64,000 nucleotides of DNA from Paracamarosporium sp. OC-R06-R3 (taxonomy: Eukaryota > Ascomycota > Dothideomycetes > Pleosporales > Didymosphaeriaceae): assembly GCA_019828545.1 (NCBI GenBank), contig JACVRA010000022.1, positions 310,001 through 374,000 of the forward strand, given 5' to 3'. Positions 1 through 10,300 of this stretch are shown piece by piece. The notes under the pieces were generated by a model. It was not told the origin of the DNA and ran no database searches. It saw only the letters and a list, made by a program, of their open reading frames with translations. Position 1 is the stretch's first letter. Each line of letters begins with the position of its first letter. Position numbers and translations under genes: made by a program.

Positions 1-2
1 AC

Positions 3-626
3 GCACAGAGTGGATTCTATGGCAACGCACTACAGGCAGCTTCATACAGAGGCCACGAGCAGATAGTCAAGATACTGCTTGATAGCAAGGCCGAGGTCAA
101 CGCACAGAGTGGATTCTACAGCAACGCACTACAGGCAGCTTCATATGGAGGCCACGAGCAGATAGTCAAGATGCTACTTGATAGCAAGGCCGAGGTCAAC
201 GCACAGGGTGGTCACTACGGCAACGCACTACAGGCTGCTTCATACGAAGGCCACAAGCAGATAGTCAAGATACTGCTTAATAGCAAGGCTGAGGTCAACG
301 CACAGGGTGGAGTCTACGGCAACGCACTACAGGCAGCTTCATATGGAGGCTACGAGCAGATAGTCAAGATACTGCTTAATAGCAAGGCTGAGGTCAACGC
401 ACAGGGTGGAGAGTACGGCAACGCACTACAGGCAGCTTCATGTAGAGGCTACAAGCAGATAGTCAAGATACTGCTTAATAGCAAGGCTAAGGTCAACGTA
501 CAAGGTGGACATTACGGCAACGCACTACAGGCAGCCTCATCTCGAGGCCATGAGCAGATAGTCAAGATACTTAAGAGCAAGGCTGAGGTCAACGCACAGG
601 GCGGAGAGCCTAGTAACGCTCTATAG
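3..626 (+). CDS. Ankyrin-repeat protein, C-terminal part (5' end outside window)
   Basis: The frame is open from the first bases of the window and ends at TAG 624-626; the start lies upstream, outside the window. It consists only of 33-residue (99-bp) ankyrin units: five full units (3-101, 102-200, 201-299, 300-398, 399-497), a sixth shortened by one codon (498-593) and a seventh cut by the stop. Each unit reads like YGNALQAAS..GH.QIVKIL, a variant of the ankyrin TPLHLAA..GH..VV..LL pattern. Units are nearly identical except at unit positions 5, 15, 16, 18 and 19. In fungi such high-identity ankyrin arrays are commonly the C-terminal sensor of NACHT or NB-ARC (NLR-like) proteins. No nucleotide-binding domain is visible here, so that is inference. 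The terminal codon is TAG where the other units have CAG, so the end may be premature. Confidence 0.85.
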   Translation, partial: AQSGFYGNALQAASYRGHEQIVKILLDSKAEVNAQSGFYSNALQAASYGGHEQIVKMLLDSKAEVNAQGGHYGNALQAASYEGHKQIVKILLNSKAEVNAQGGVYGNALQAASYGGYEQIVKILLNSKAEVNAQGGEYGNALQAASCRGYKQIVKILLNSKAKVNVQGGHYGNALQAASSRGHEQIVKILKSKAEVNAQGGEPSNAL

Positions 627-690
627 GCAGCTTCACTTAAAGGCTAAAAGTACGTAGCCAAGATACTTCTTGCATCATTTATTAATCTCC
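3..690 (+). repeat. 99-bp tandem repeat array (ankyrin units), decayed at the right end
   Basis: Tandem 99-bp units start at 3, 102, 201, 300, 399 and 498, followed by a degenerate unit from 594. Recognisable unit sequence continues past the stop codon: 627-675 still resembles the GCAGCTTCA...GGCTAC...ATAGTCAAGATACT part of the unit, but with further stops (for example TAA at 645-647). The sixth unit lacks one codon in the IVKILL segment. The array therefore once extended further right and has decayed. Confidence 0.85.
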
Positions 691-968
691 AATAAGATCT
701 TAACATTAGCATGTGGAAGGGAGGTTATCTGATTGTGGAAACATCTCCCACCATTTGAGTGACTGGCTGTTTGTGTGGCTGCAACAAATACACAAGTCTA
801 TTCATATGCCGCTTCCCTAGTTTGTCACTCGCCAATCAGCCACACAACCGAAAAAACTGAGCAAATACCATACAAACACTCGGAGGGGGGGGCTTATTAA
901 AGCATCCGTGTTCTGGCTTGTTTCGTCTCTCCATCAGGGAACTATCAACCTTACAAATCATAGTAAGA
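691..968. other. Intergenic, leader of the next gene
   Basis: Between the decayed ankyrin sequence and the ATG at 969. It contains a G run (CGGAGGGGGGGGC at about 881-893). I see no ORF or RNA. It presumably holds the promoter and leader of the acidic protein gene. Confidence 0.4.
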
Positions 969-2084
969 ATGCCTCCCAAAGCAACGACCAAGATGAATCC
1001 AAAGACACCCACTCTCCAGTCCAGTTCAGCAGAAGCTAGTCCAAGCAACGCGGGAAGACGAGGAGCCAAGCAAGAGGACGTTATGGAAGCTGGAACGAAG
1101 CATGAAGAATCACTGAGCGATGGGGGCCAGAAGTCGTCTTCACTGACCCCTATCGAAGGGATCACCGAGGCACAGTTGGCGGGCGAGTATGGCGGCTCCC
1201 AAGGACCGCAGCATCTAGGGAGCGAGGGAACGCAAGAGCAGGAGCAAAAGAATGTTGGCGAAGGCAGCACACAGCGCGCGACGGGTCAGGTTCGATTTGC
1301 CGACGATGGCAACGAAGAGAACGGAAATGTGGCTGGCAATCCTCGGGCCAAGAAGGCAGACAAGAAGGGAAAGGCCAAAGCACCGAAGTCGAAGAAGGCC
1401 AGGCGTGAGACACCTGAAGATGATGACGACGACGATGAATATCAGCAAGTTAGCGACGGTTCTGACGACGAAGAGGAATTCCAGCAAGTCAGTGCCGATT
1501 CCGACGATGAAATTGAGCCAATCCAGGAGCAAGGTACTGGCAGCGGCGGCAACACACAGGCTACCACGGCTGCTCCGCCATCTGCCAAAAAGTCTAGAAG
1601 GGTGAGAAAGCGTCCCGAACGGTTCGGAAACTTCGCGAAGCCAGGCCAGAACTTCCAAACGGTCAAGACAGCGGCAGGTCCATCTGGGCAGGGCGAGGGG
1701 GCGAACGCACGCAAGAAAGCTGAGAAGGCGAAGGGGCAGACACCAGGACAGGCAAAGGGAGCAGCAGGCAAAGCGACGAAGGCGGCTACCAAGAAGGGGG
1801 CGAGTGCGAAGGCTCCAACTAGAGCGAATGAGAGGGAGGGAGATGGCGGTGGAGCAACTCAGCCTGCACCTGCAACTGCACCGGCACCTGCCGCAGACGA
1901 ATCTGGAGACGAGAATGGTGTTGCAGATGGTGTCGGAGAAATCTTGACGAACACGGCTGCCTGGCTACGAGATGGTGCTGCACTTGCGGAGCTGCTTGAT
2001 CAGAATCGAGAAGCGTTCGTCAATGTGCTGAAGCGAAGCAGCTCTGGTGGAGGAGGCCAGGCGGGGAAGAAGGCTAAGAAGTAG
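969..2084 (+). CDS. Low-complexity acidic/basic nuclear-type protein, unknown function
   Basis: A 371-residue protein starting at the first ATG of the open frame (MPPKATTKM); codons upstream of 969 are open but have no ATG. It is almost entirely disordered: Lys/Ala-rich stretches, an Asp/Glu block (residues about 155-195) and Lys-rich tracts resembling nuclear localisation signals (KKADKKGKAKAPKSKKARR, about 130-150; KKSRRVRKRPERFG, about 205-220). Only the C-terminal 50 residues look foldable (LTNTAAWLRDGAALAELLDQ). The alternation of acidic and basic tracts resembles histone chaperones and nucleolar proteins, but I do not recognise the family. No intron is needed. Confidence 0.6.
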   Translation: MPPKATTKMNPKTPTLQSSSAEASPSNAGRRGAKQEDVMEAGTKHEESLSDGGQKSSSLTPIEGITEAQLAGEYGGSQGPQHLGSEGTQEQEQKNVGEGSTQRATGQVRFADDGNEENGNVAGNPRAKKADKKGKAKAPKSKKARRETPEDDDDDDEYQQVSDGSDDEEEFQQVSADSDDEIEPIQEQGTGSGGNTQATTAAPPSAKKSRRVRKRPERFGNFAKPGQNFQTVKTAAGPSGQGEGANARKKAEKAKGQTPGQAKGAAGKATKAATKKGASAKAPTRANEREGDGGGATQPAPATAPAPAADESGDENGVADGVGEILTNTAAWLRDGAALAELLDQNREAFVNVLKRSSSGGGGQAGKKAKK

Positions 2085-2642
2085 CCTAGGGGTGAGGTAT
2101 CGGAGTGAGGGCCATTGCGGTTGTTGGCGTTCTTGAGGGATTGCAACGGATGGATTATCATGATGGTGAATGGAAATTTCATGTACTAGGGTCAAGACTG
2201 GCGGAGAGGAATTCCAGCAAGCGGTGGCATGGGGTGTAGTGGAGGTCACTCCAGGCTATGTCCGCTCAGGTATGCAGTTTACGAGGTTTCATCATAGCAA
2301 GCAAGGGATAGAGATAGACATGATAACGAGGCTGGATTCAAGAATGCGTATCTGTCTGTTGCTTTGAAAAGACGACGTTGAGCAGTTTGAAGGTCCAAAG
2401 TCAGCATTACCCCACGATGGGACGGTACGGTGAATGGACGTCCAAGGGTAGCGTGTGGAGGGGTTGCGGAGCGTGTTCTTAGTGCGGTTGCCCTCCGCAA
2501 CGGCGCCTGAGTGCGGCAAAACACAACGCGTCTGTGCCTTTTCGGCTAAGCGGCCACGTCCATGTCATGTCCTCTCCCTTGAACTACAAGACCAAAGCCA
2601 CGCGCATGCCCGAAACCCAACAGTCCTTTCTGCTCGCCCGCC
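2085..2642. other. Intergenic, 558 bp
   Basis: Holds the 3' region of the acidic protein gene and the promoter of the SHA1-like gene. Short open frames on both strands show no recognisable protein pattern. Confidence 0.4.
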
Positions 2643-5600
2643 ATGCGCCGTTTTGCAGAGAGCACGCCGTGTCCCGCGCCGCATCTTGCCTATCGCTACA
2701 GCGAATATGACGGCCGCCGCACCTCCATGTACGCGCCCGCCTACTCGACCGACGGCGACACCACCGCGAACATCGAATACACGACAGAAGTACAGACAGG
2801 ACTGCGAAATGCGAAGCCCAGGCGACCCGCGCGCAGCATGCGCAAGTCGACATTCAACCCCAATATGGACATCTTCGAAGACGTCGCGCAAGAGGAGGAG
2901 CAGGCCGCTTTTGAGACGAAACGGCGCAGCAGAGCGTCCGTCATGCCCGCTGGCATCGACAAAAAGAGCACTATTCTTGCGCATAAGGCACAGAAGATAC
3001 CTATCCCCGCGCCCCAAGTGAAGGAGCCATCGGCGCACAAGCCACAGAGGAGGCGCGTTTCCCAGCTTCTGACAGACAGGCATGCCGCCGAAACGGATGC
3101 GACCGTGCAACTGCACGAGGAGGCATTGGAGAAGAGGGAGCTACGGAAGCAAGGGCCCAAGAAGGATCCAAGGCGAAGGACCATATACGTTCCCTCGGAG
3201 GATACGTCCATGTTTACCATCCATCCAGGACAACCTACCCACAAGCCACGGAATCCGCGAGAGCATTCGCCAAACACTGGACTGGAACTTGTCACTCTGT
3301 CAGAGGAGGAGGCAGAGAACTTAGTACCCGCGCTGAAGAAAGACAAGAAGGCCCCGCGCAAATCTCTGGCTGCGCCTCCCAAGCGTGCCCCTCTGCTGCA
3401 GACGGCGCGTCAAAGCCAGTCGTTTTCCAGTGACATGTACGGCCAAGGTGATGGGAAAGAGAATGTCCCTCCAGGTTTGCAAGTTTTTGAGGGCAAGGCT
3501 GGCACCCATATCGAGTTCAACTTTGGAAAGGAAGAGCAGAAGAAGTCCGCACCGAAGCCGTCTAGAGTACACTTCAGTAGCAATGTGTCGGAAACAAGCT
3601 CACAAGTGAGGACGAGGATCGAAGGCACACAAAAGCGGTTGCGACCCCAGTTCAGTCACGACGGATCGCCCGCCAAATCGATCAAAGCAAAAGCCGACAG
3701 TGTGGCATCGTCGATTCGAACAAATTCTACGCGCGCATCGACAACGACCAAATCATCTGTGAGGACTACAAAGAGCCGGTCAACTTCGAAACCGAGAACC
3801 GCACTGTCATCGTCGTCTCCGTTCCACACCGACCGATCTCCACCTACAGCACTCCGCCGGAGAAAAGTAGAACAAGGACCAATGAAGATTACATTGATGC
3901 ACGAGGTTGGAAAGCCTGCACCACCAAAGGAGAAGTATCCCGTTTTGAACGAGGATCTCGCTCGACCTGAGCTATACGAGGACAATTGGCTCACTTATCA
4001 AGAAATCGCCATTTCCCAGCTCGTCAATTCAATGTTCGACTCTGCGCGCAAAGATCCGAACGCCGAGCAGAGTACAGAGCAGCTTAGGAAGAGGATGCTT
4101 GACATGTATCATGAACCTTCAATGCCATCTTTGCATAAGAGACTCCAAGCTTCTCTTCAGTATGGCGCTTTGAGCATTCCGAAGGACCTTCTGGCGCAAA
4201 CACTCCGGCTCAAGGACGATGTGGGCCTGCGCAAGAAGTTCCTTAATTTATGGGTCAAGACATACGATCTTACTTCGCTACGCGCTGCCGCTGAAACAAT
4301 CATCGGACGCCAGCTCACTGTTCCGTCAAGGCTCTCAAGTGGATCTACCAGTTCAGATGACGGATCTCGCTTGATGCGAGCCGAGCGAAGAGCCGTTGAG
4401 AACTTTCTCGACATCTTTTTAATCCGCAACGAAGATGCCGTTCGAGTCAAAAATGGCATGGGCAGTATCGCGAGCATTGCGCGAAGTGACCATGGCGATG
4501 ACTTCGGCTCACAAGGCTGGTCCTGGAGGCGTACAGCACTCCGCAGCTTGATGCTCTTATACCTCCTTGACAAGGCTAAGAGTGCCGATGTGCTTTCAGG
4601 CTGTCTTTTCCAGTCGACTTCACCGCACAAGACCTCCACCGACGTTCTGCACGCCTTATCCAATATGCTACTTCCATCCCATGGCGACATTACTCGTCCA
4701 TTAGGACATCTGAATTACAAAGTCGATCACGTCCAGTATCCTCTACAAGAGTATACATACCAAATCGACAACATTGCGATCGACCTCCGTGATGGCGTGG
4801 TTCTGACACGCTTGGTCGAGCTTTTGCTTTATCCATCGACAACTCTTGTGGCACAGCGAGAGGACACGGTTACGATTACTATGCCTAGCGGTGATATCCT
4901 CACTAGTGCTGTGGACTTCACGTCAAAGGAGAGTTGGGTGTTTTCGCAACACCTGAAATTTCCATCGATCGGCCGCGCACAGAAACTTTACAACGTGCAG
5001 ATTGCCCTCGCCGCTCTCAACGGCGTGCATGGTATTCCCGTTCAAGTCGTTGGTGGTATCACTCCGGAAGACATTGTAGACGGCCACCGTGAGCGGACTT
5101 TGTCGCTTCTCTGGTCGCTCGTAGGCAAGCACGGCCTAGGAACTCTGGTCGACTGGGCACAGCTCACAAAAGAGATTGAAAGGTTCAGAGATGCATGGTA
5201 CACCAGGCGAGACAACTACGGACAACGTGACCTGGATTCCGAAGACGACGAACCAACAACAGAGCTTATAGGTCTCGATCATCACAAGCGCCTCCTTCTC
5301 TCTTGGGCCCGATGCGTCGCCCGCACACGCGGTCTCCGCGTTACGAATCTCACAACCTCCTTTGCAAACCCCAAAGTCCATGAGGCGATCGTGGATACAT
5401 ATCTCCCCACGACGCTCCTGGATAATTTGAGTTTGGCGGCGAAACTAAAAGCAACAGGCTGCTCAACGTCTTTCATTGCGCTCTTTGCTTCGCCCAAGAC
5501 TTCCATCCCATCGAAGGATTTTACGTTGCTCACACTGTCTTTCCTCGCCAGCCGCCTCCTCCCACTCAACGTCACGCACCGGGCTGCTTCCACTATTCAG

Positions 5601-5897
5601 CGTGCATACCGCGCTTATCTTGCACGACGCCGCATCCATCAGCGTATCGTCAAGGCGCAGATTGCGCACGAGGCTGCAGTTGTAGCGCAGGCGCGCGAAC
5701 GGCTACTCAATGCTGCGGTACTGTTGCAAAGGAGATGGAGAGCTGTGCTAAAGGACAGGAAAGAGGAGTTGGAGGCGCATGTCATGCTGTTCCAGAGCTT
5801 GGCCAGGGGTTGGGCAATTCGGAGATGGGCGAGGAGGGTTACTGGGGGACGCGTTGGCGGGAAGGAGAAAGTAAGAAGAGTGAGGGGCGGCTGGTAG
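2643..5897 (+). CDS. sha1: ASPM/SHA1-like spindle-pole, calmodulin-binding protein
   Basis: A single-exon gene of 1,084 residues starting at ATG 2643. The first 400 residues are disordered and rich in Ser, Arg and Lys, with short conserved-looking segments such as RKSTFNPNMDIFEDV. A helical middle region follows. A calponin-homology-like segment begins near residue 700 (IDLRDGVVLTRLVELLLYP) and a second one near 880 (LLLSWARCVARTRGLRVTNL). The last 105 residues carry IQ motifs (AASTIQRAYRAYLARRR, AAVLLQRRWRAV and a third degenerate one). CH domains followed by IQ repeats are the architecture of abnormal-spindle (ASPM) proteins, called calmodulin-binding protein Sha1 in fungi. They bind microtubule minus ends at spindle poles and recruit calmodulin. 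Confidence 0.85.
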   Translation: MRRFAESTPCPAPHLAYRYSEYDGRRTSMYAPAYSTDGDTTANIEYTTEVQTGLRNAKPRRPARSMRKSTFNPNMDIFEDVAQEEEQAAFETKRRSRASVMPAGIDKKSTILAHKAQKIPIPAPQVKEPSAHKPQRRRVSQLLTDRHAAETDATVQLHEEALEKRELRKQGPKKDPRRRTIYVPSEDTSMFTIHPGQPTHKPRNPREHSPNTGLELVTLSEEEAENLVPALKKDKKAPRKSLAAPPKRAPLLQTARQSQSFSSDMYGQGDGKENVPPGLQVFEGKAGTHIEFNFGKEEQKKSAPKPSRVHFSSNVSETSSQVRTRIEGTQKRLRPQFSHDGSPAKSIKAKADSVASSIRTNSTRASTTTKSSVRTTKSRSTSKPRTALSSSSPFHTDRSPPTALRRRKVEQGPMKITLMHEVGKPAPPKEKYPVLNEDLARPELYEDNWLTYQEIAISQLVNSMFDSARKDPNAEQSTEQLRKRMLDMYHEPSMPSLHKRLQASLQYGALSIPKDLLAQTLRLKDDVGLRKKFLNLWVKTYDLTSLRAAAETIIGRQLTVPSRLSSGSTSSDDGSRLMRAERRAVENFLDIFLIRNEDAVRVKNGMGSIASIARSDHGDDFGSQGWSWRRTALRSLMLLYLLDKAKSADVLSGCLFQSTSPHKTSTDVLHALSNMLLPSHGDITRPLGHLNYKVDHVQYPLQEYTYQIDNIAIDLRDGVVLTRLVELLLYPSTTLVAQREDTVTITMPSGDILTSAVDFTSKESWVFSQHLKFPSIGRAQKLYNVQIALAALNGVHGIPVQVVGGITPEDIVDGHRERTLSLLWSLVGKHGLGTLVDWAQLTKEIERFRDAWYTRRDNYGQRDLDSEDDEPTTELIGLDHHKRLLLSWARCVARTRGLRVTNLTTSFANPKVHEAIVDTYLPTTLLDNLSLAAKLKATGCSTSFIALFASPKTSIPSKDFTLLTLSFLASRLLPLNVTHRAASTIQRAYRAYLARRRIHQRIVKAQIAHEAAVVAQARERLLNAAVLLQRRWRAVLKDRKEELEAHVMLFQSLARGWAIRRWARRVTGGRVGGKEKVRRVRGGW

Positions 5898-6774
5898 GTG
5901 AGATGATGTGTTTCTCACCCCTGCCTTCCGCGGTGGAGTACAAGAAGATGCGAACTCGAAAGAAGACGGTGTCCGTGTTGAGGAGGTGTGCATAGCCAAG
6001 GCGTAGAAAACACGCCCTTGCCTACGCAGTCCTTCGTTGGCCCTTGAAAGGCGGGTGTATGCGGATTCTAATAATGATTAACGGCCTCTTTTATTCTTTT
6101 CTTGGACTTAGGGTATAGCGTGTGCTTTTCGGCGCACGGCATTTTCTTTGGGCGCAGGGCGAATCGGGTTGGACTAGATACCAGTGTTACGGTCAAATTG
6201 CAGATGTAACTTTTTTTCACCACGATATGGATGAGTTTTCGTGATTGAGGGAATAGGTAAAAGGTTTACAACGGCGCTGTTTGATGTGACCATTTGTTCT
6301 ACCAGCTAGCAGAAACGCTGTGTACTTGTCCCAAGTGAATAGCAAACAAGAGAACGATGAAGAGAAAATCGAATCGGTATATTTGTGTCTCTAAGAGTCT
6401 GTGTCCCTATTCAAGATGGACTACAGTGTAATATGCTGGCTGCCAGATAATCATCCACCAATTGTAGGGTATATTACCGCTTCGAAGGTCCCTAGGGGTA
6501 CGCGCAATAAACATCAGTAGCGGTGAATCCGCGTTGTGTGCCGTAGATCTAATGCATACCAACCATCTTATTGGATCCCTTTGAGCGGATAATTTGTATC
6601 ATCCAGTGCGAGGGACAATGATGGCCAATAATCCCAGACGCAATTGGAAATGATTTCAGAGTGCGCTTTCCCAGGGCCGAATGATGCACCAGACCGGTAT
6701 CTTGCTTTCCCTCGTCTCTTTCAGTCAAGTCGGTCAATACGTAAGCGTGGAGGTCCCTCCATCAACCAGTGGGT
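5898..6774. other. Intergenic between convergent genes, 877 bp
   Basis: Lies between the stop of the SHA1-like gene and the stop of the ELYS-like gene on the other strand, so it should contain both 3' ends. It is AT-richer than the flanking exons. No supported gene; the small minus-strand frame at 6549-6737 has no recognisable features. Confidence 0.4.
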
Positions 6775-7830
6775 CTAAGCCTTGAAGCCTTCCTCGCCCT
6801 CTCTCGGACCCAAACCCTTCTGCACTCCGTCCTTCAAGATCTTCCAATCCACCCCATTATGTGTCTTCCCTTGCTTGCTCTTCCCAGTCGCAAAGCTGTG
6901 CAATCTACCCGTAGCAACCTTCCTCATCAGCACAGTATCCTCCGCGCCCTTCAATGTCCTCCCCTTTCCTTCGGTCAAAAACTTCTCAACCCATTCTTCC
7001 TCCTCTTCGCTGAATGGGAGACCCACCAGCTCGATCGCCTTCTCCTCTATTGGGTATATATTCTCGGTATCTGCGGCGTCCCCACCACCCCAGCTCCGAT
7101 GGTCCAGCGTCTGCTCAACAAGCGCTTCAAGCAAATCCCTATGCTCATGCTCCGGCCGCGCGCGGATCCAGTAGTACGTCTCCGTCACATTCCTCGCGGC
7201 CAAATACCTCACAAATGGCTGCCTGACAGCGTCAGTCGCAAGCGGGGGCTTGACGCAGTTGTAGTACGCGAGCGGGAGGATATTCGTTTCGTTCATGCCG
7301 CTCAGCTGGTAGTGTCTCCGATTCACCAGTGTGAGCAGGATCTCATCGGGGAACGTCGGGATGATGGACGGGTGCGTCAGGTGGCCAACTGCATTGTCGA
7401 ACTGCAGATGATCCAGTTCCCAGATGCCTTCTATGAAAGTCCAGAAACGCGTCTCGAGGTGGACGTTCGTCGCAAACTGTGTCGCCCACTCTGGACTCGT
7501 CTTGTAATGCGGTGAGAGGTCTCGGAGCAGGTAGAAGATCAGGCAGTGTTTGTAGTGTAGGGCTATAGGCGCTTCGTTGATGAGCTTGTGTAGTTCGCGC
7601 AATCCGTTGTCGCCTTTCGGAGGGTACAATTTGCGCCCTGTGGAGGTCAATTGGATATTTACTAGCGATTTGTGTCAGCGCGACTCACATCTGATATTGA
7701 GAAGCTCTAGCAGCCGCTCGAAGAAGGTTCGACCGCCGAGTGTGCTCTGGCTCTCTTGGATATCCGACCGCAAGCCTTCTGCATAGCTTCCATGTGGAAA
7801 TATTTGGTCGTAATCCTCAATATCGAACAT
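6775..7830 (-). CDS. ELYS-domain nuclear pore assembly protein
   Basis: Two exons, complement(join(6775..7637,7689..7830)), giving 334 residues. The 51-bp intron (5' GTGAGT, branch CTGAC, 3' CACAG) keeps the frame and supplies the ATG (MFDIEDYDQIFPHG); the downstream open frame has no ATG of its own. The central part (about residues 60-170; LHYKHCLIFYLLRDL, FWTFIEGIWELDHLQFDNAV, LVNRRHYQLSGMNETNILPLAYYNC) is helical and resembles the ELYS domain. In fungi this domain forms small proteins such as S. pombe Ely5, which bind the Nup107-160 complex and help nuclear pore assembly. The last 80 residues are charged and disordered. Family call is from pattern recognition; splice structure is firm. Confidence 0.75.
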
Positions 7831-8606
7831 TCTGTAGATTTATCGGGTAACAAGCAGCCCAAGATGGCGTAGGTGGGGTTGCGCGCAAATGTCGGAGGTG
7901 CTTGTTTGGAATGCGGAAACGTACTGAAGCGCATCGCGCGTTCACGTGCTGCTTACATAAGTACGTTATGGACGTACTTAAGGAACTGGTTACTTCCGTC
8001 TCTTGGTTCAAAGTAGATATCTTGTTTGGCCAACTTAGAATGCTGAATGTCCCATATAGTCTTTATCTTCTCTTATTTGGGTTCATTCGATACTTCAATC
8101 GCCAGGCTGCGGGCCAATGCAACGCGACCTCAAGATCAAAATTGAGAAAGAAAGCATTGAACACGGTAACTGTGATATTGTCTCACTCGTCCATTGTTTC
8201 ATGTCCTATGAGCTTCAAGATACTCAAGAACACTACCGACCACATCCAGGGCCCTTAGAAGCTGCCTTGACTTTTGATCAGCACTAGATCAATGTTCACA
8301 AGCGTTCACTCAAGGTTTTACCAAAATCATCGGAAATTGTTTTTTCTTCAGTATTGTATTTTGAGTGGTTGAATCTCTCTATTCTCTTTTGATATCCGAA
8401 ACATGCGGACTATTATACATGCACTCCAAATATGCAATGGTATCATTACAGACGTAACGCAAAAGCAGAGTGCCGCTATCCAGACGCCCCCCATGCAGAC
8501 GTGGGTAGATTCTCCCCTCGCCAAAATAAATATGCAAAAGTCTCAAGTATACAAGTGTAGCCGTGAGGCGTTCGTGTAGAGTGTGTATCCGTTTAGACAT
8601 GGGTGC
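7831..8606. other. Intergenic, 776 bp
   Basis: Upstream of the ELYS-like gene and downstream of the MTM1-like gene, both on the minus strand. It should hold the promoter of the former and 3' region of the latter. No gene is supported. Confidence 0.4.
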
Positions 8607-9921
8607 TTAGGCATCGTCGCGCAGTCGTCCCCGTCTTTCGTTGACCTTCGTTGCCATCTTTTTGCCAACTTCGTAGCTGCTGATCATGATCGCGCAGGCG
8701 GGTGCGACCTTGAGGCATCGGGCTGTCCAGCCCTTGAATAATCCCGACGCTCCCTGCTCTTGGAAGATATGCCAGAGAAATCGCGGCATGGATTGCTCTT
8801 CCGGTCGAATTCCCTTCATGGCGGAGCCTACTTCCTCTTTGGCGTGGTGCAAGACCTGCTGTCTCGTCTTTCCAACATCAAACGGTGTAGTGACGAAAGC
8901 AGCCACTGCACCCGATCCCGCTCCAGCGATGAAGCTGTCCACCAAGGTCTCGGTGTGGTTCTCTCGGCTTCGTGACCGACTCCTCCTCCTTATCCTTTCT
9001 TCGCCACGGCCCATACGGAACTCTGTTCCGTCGCTCCTGGATTGTGTTCGGCCACGTACATCGGTGATGATATTGCGTCCATATTCGTATCCCCACCAGT
9101 AGATGGCAGAGAACGGAACGTCTCGCCAGAGTGTCAATGTAAGGCCTCTCCATAGACTCCGGACACCCTTATCTGCCACCATTTCTCGCAAGCCGTCCAA
9201 AGTCTCGCGGAAGTGGCCAGCAGCCGTGGCCGTGTGGCTTGCTGCCTGCATTCTTGTCCGAAACATCTCAATTGGGCTGACAGCGATTGCGGAGAGGACG
9301 CGAGCACTCGCTCCCGCGACCAAAGGTATGTAAGCGTCCGATACCAGTTGTTTGAACGGCGAGGCCTGCGCGGTGCGCATCCAGTCGTATCCGGCAAAGT
9401 AGATGACATTGGCGGGAATCGTCATGACCAGTGTCGGGGACAGGCCTCTCCAGAGCGTGCGCAGCCCCTCGTTCTGCGAGATCTTGCGGAGACCGTCCCA
9501 GGTGCTGTTGATCGTCCTCCGCTCCACCTCTTCTACGGCGCAAGCGGCGTCGGCAGGATTGAGCGGGGCCACCGTGGGCCCTGCTACGCACAGCGGCGCG
9601 GCATTGCTTGACCAAAATACTTCTCGGCAGCATGTGGTGATTCCCAGATTGGGGTGCAGGTCGCGGAAGTGGGTGAGCGAGCCGGCGGCGAAGGTGGCAG
9701 AGGGGCGGTGATGGGATACGGAGGGCACGTGGGCCTGCGATTGAAGGCGGACGCGGACGACATCGAGAGGGGTGACTAGACAATCAGCTTGGTGGACTGG
9801 GCCGGGGACGGGATGGCATACCTAGAAGCGACGTCAAGACGCTACCCGTGGTGGCCGACAGCATCTTCTGCACGACGGTGACGCCGTCGGCGCCGGGCGC
9901 ATCCTCTTGCTGGGTGGCCAT
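8607..9921 (-). CDS. MTM1: Mitochondrial carrier, MTM1 / SLC25A39-40 type
   Basis: Two exons, complement(join(8607..9775,9822..9921)), 422 residues; the 46-bp intron (GTATGC...CTAG) joins TSLL to VTPLDVVRVRLQ. The three mitochondrial-carrier repeats are marked by TPLDVVRVRLQ (about residue 35), SPIEMFRTRMQ (about 200) and TPFDVGKTRQQ (about 330). The long matrix loop after helix 1 holds four cysteines (residues 82, 83, 96, 112), as in SLC25A39, where loop cysteines sense iron-sulfur clusters. An Arg/Ser-rich insertion (RRRSRSRSRE, about 297-306) separates repeats 2 and 3. The family transports glutathione in animals, and yeast Mtm1 affects Mn, PLP and iron handling. It is divergently paired with the F-box gene. 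Confidence 0.85.
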
Positions 9922-10300
9922 GGCCCGCACGTCTACCGCGAGTCGGGGCGAGGCAGGTGGTTGAAATCGCAGAGGCGCGAGAAGGCAGACGTGCGCATGT
10001 TCGAACGGCGGCGACGGTAAGGAGGGATATAGCGACTAGATATGACGCTGCGACAGAAGAAAGCTCCACGGACCAGCCAAACTTTCCTTTAGCGCGATTC
10101 CGAGGCCGACGGCTTATCAGATGTGGCGCAGTGCCCTATGTCATGGCCTACCTATGACTGTACCTGCGAGCAGCAACCATTCACCGCTGCCTGGCCCCTT
10201 GAGCCAATATTTATTCTGCTAGATCACACCCGTTGAGCGCCCCCGATCCACAGCTTTCCGTCCCCAGAGCCGACATCGGAGCGCGCCGCTGATACCCGCC
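9922..10300. promoter_or_regulatory. Divergent promoter between MTM1-like and F-box genes
   Basis: A 379-bp gap between two start codons facing away from each other. No clear TATA box. Both 5' leaders must lie here. Confidence 0.5.
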
